Assembly (NCBI GenBank): GCA_019323355.1
Contig: JAHWHI010000081.1
Coordinates: 1-24,433, forward strand
Length of the DNA: 24,433 nt
DNA from: Candidatus Woesearchaeota archaeon
GTDB taxonomy: Archaea; Nanobdellota; Nanobdellia; Woesearchaeales; WJKV01
Reading direction: 5' to 3'
Below are positions 12,101 through 15,100 of the stretch, in pieces. Position numbers and translations under genes: made by a program. Under the pieces are notes generated by a model. The model saw only the letters and a program-made list of their open reading frames with translations. It was not told the origin of the DNA and ran no database searches. The first letter of the stretch is position 1, and each line of letters begins with the position of its first letter.

Positions 12101-15100
12101 TCAATCGGCCATTTCCATTCTTCTCATACAGCTCGTTCATTGATGCTTTATCTCTTGAGATCCGTTCTTTGAAGAATGATGACTCACTTTGTAATCTTCC
12201 TTCTAATGAGCCTTTGCTCTCCCGCAATAACGTTTCATAGCTCTCTGCAAGCTTTCCCCTTCCTTCGCTGTGCGCAACCTTTGACTTATCCCATGTTCTA
12301 AGAACAGCTTGCCCGTCAGCAGTTTCTAGCATCATAGCTTCTCTTATATTTTGAATGCCAATCCTGTCGACCTGCTTCATATCATAATTTAGATTATTGG
12401 TCCTTGACTCTGCAAGGCCTTTTGCCATGGCTTTTGTCATCGCATTCTCGACCATTCCCTCCAATGTAGTAGGTGCTTCTCTGCCAAGAGTAACAAGTTC
12501 TAGTTGATCGAATGAGCTTCTCATCCTTCCAAGAGCCTGTTCCAATGATTCAATATCCTTAGTGTTTATGACTTTGAACTTCTTGGGTTCAGCGCTGATC
12601 TCCCCTTTTGCAACCAAATCATTTATAACTCTTTCAACAGTGGCTCTGTCAACACCCCTCAAAGCGTTCTCTATCAATGATCTATCTGTCTTGAAATCAA
12701 CTGCCTCTATCTCGTTGGTGACAATCTTTACTTTCTTTCCTTTATTCTCAATGAATGAACGCTGTGCCTCTGCAGAAGATATCTTCTCTCCGACACGGAA
12801 ACCATCTTTGCTAGTGAATTTTAGATATCCGCCAGAATCTGTGTCTCTTACAACCAAAACATCTGAACCTAATTCTCCTCTACGCGCAGCATCTACGACT
12901 TGTCTTACCCTCGCACTGTACTCTCCGTCAATGCTCCAGACTTCAACATCTGAAGCCTCCATTGTAACATCAGATGCTCGTTCATAATTTCTTATCCTTC
13001 CTTCAAGATTTGTATTTTCTGTTAGCTCTCTTCCTTTCAACACCCCTTCCGTGATCATCCTGTCTGGAGTGAAGATCTCTGCGACTCTATTGAATATTCC
13101 TTCTGACGCGAATCTTCCGAAACCAGCTTCAGAAACAACTGTTGTTGTTCCGAACTGTGCTTCTAGCGACGCACGTTCCATCTGTTCTGTAGCTGTCATG
13201 AAAATCTTTTTCTGTCCAGAACGATGAATGTCGCTCAATATTTCCTGATATAATATTCGGTTAGTGTCAGTACTTACCTTAAGGTCAAGCAAGGTATTTT
13301 TGTGGGACTCAAGCAATTCTGGTCGAGCAGGCCGTCTTGTCAGATGGTGTAGCAATGTCTCGATTGTTGCGTCGCCAAAGCTTAGATGAGGTGCAGCTGC
13401 CCGGTTCTCGTGGCTGACAGGAACTGGTCTCCTCTCTCCAGTCGCATCAGTATACATCTTGAAATTCGCATCTTCTTTCCAATTCAGAACATCCTTCACT
13501 TTGCTGAGTATATCTATTTGTTCTGGAGTAAATTCTGTTACACCAAACGCTTTCTTGAACTCTGCGATAGCTTCATTAGTGAAAGTTTCAGCTTGTGTCC
13601 GGCTCGACCTGTCGCTGATCGCCGTCTCCAATTGTTGTTTAGCTTTATTCAGTTCAGCTCTAATTGTTTCTTTCTCAACAAGGTCAGTAGCTTTGTCTAA
13701 TGCTTCTTGTTTAGTCCTGATCGTCTCTCTTAATCCTTCAATTCTCTGTAACTCTGCTCTGAACTCTTTTGTGAATATCCTTTCAGGGCTAGTTACTTCG
13801 AATACACCTCCTTCTTTGCCCATTTCCACACCAAGAGCCTGGAGTGCAGAATCAAGTTTCATAATATTGTCAACTCTTGCAATACCTTCTGCAATGCTTC
13901 CTTGTTTTACAGTCTCGATGGTTATCTGTAGGTCGCTAGCTTTATTCAAAAGATGTGCTTCGTCCAGTAAGTGTGATGAACCTTTCTCAACAAGATCATA
14001 AATCTCTCGTGCAGCTTTATTCGTGGACAATTCTCCACCTTTTTCAAGTGCAGTCTTCAGCAAGCTTAGTTCAGTGCTAGGGTCTGCATAGACAACCCTC
14101 GCCTTCTCAATCATCGCCATTGCCTCTGCTGCCCGTCCCTGCTCTACCAGTTTCAATGCTTCTGCAAGATCTGCAACAGCATCCTCGCCGTATTCAGCCT
14201 TTAGTTTATCTCTCATTGCTTGGAATTCTCTTGCCCTTGTTATCTCATTAGGCTGGTGCACTGTGATTCTTCCAGCGCCCATTTCAAGTTCGTACAATAC
14301 CATCGCAGGAGACAACACCGCTGTCTTTCCAATACCAGTTACAGCCTGTATCAAGACGTTCATATTTCCGTGAGCGTCTAGAAGCGCCCGCACTTGAGTT
14401 GCATCTATCTTAAAACCAAGCATTGTCTCAACTCTATCAAGATAATTATTGAATTGCTCAACTTGCTCTCTTGTGATCCCTTTCTTTTGATAGAATTCTC
14501 TTGCGCTTTCATAATCAGCCAACCTGTTTTTCTTTGCACCAATAGTTCCTTCAATCTTACTCACATCAATTCCAAGATCTGCCCCAACATTTTTCAGCAT
14601 TTCATTCAATGCCTGCTCTCCTACTGATTCGCTTATAACTAACGCGTCTTTCTCAGCAGCTGTCAGGCCTTCCATCTGGCCTTTCTTGAATATGTCATTT
14701 GATCTTGTTCTTCCTTCTGCAGTTTTCGTTGTACGGTCAAGCACTGTCTGCCTTATCTTCAGCAACTGCATCTGCTCAGTGTAAAGCTCTGGTGTAATCG
14801 CGCCTCTAGTGTTCAAATCCTCTACGAAATTCAGCTTCTGTTCAACTACTCTAGACTCTTCCCTGATAATCTCATTGGCTTTCTCCCGCACAATCCTCTC
14901 GAATTTAGCCTCGCTCATTGGAGGATTTCTACCAATCTCTTCAGCAATGGTATTTAATTCAGATTCTAATTTTACTCTACTCTCTTCCAGGAATGCTTTT
15001 CTTGTTTGCAATTCTACTTTTTCAAGAGAAGTTAATGTTGGGTCTTCCAATTCTGCATTGGCTTCTCTTAATTGTTCATTTATTTTATCTAGTTCGCTCT

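Noticed and set aside
12241..12300. EGRGK sequence that resembles an SF2 motif VI (GRxGR)
   Set aside because: It lies after a better candidate (QALGRMR near 12520-12539) and lacks the second Arg and the usual flanks.
12500..14410. Calling the helicase domain SecA
   Set aside because: The characteristic SecA sequences around the second ATPase lobe and the preprotein cross-linking domain were not seen; only generic SF2 motifs can be supported.
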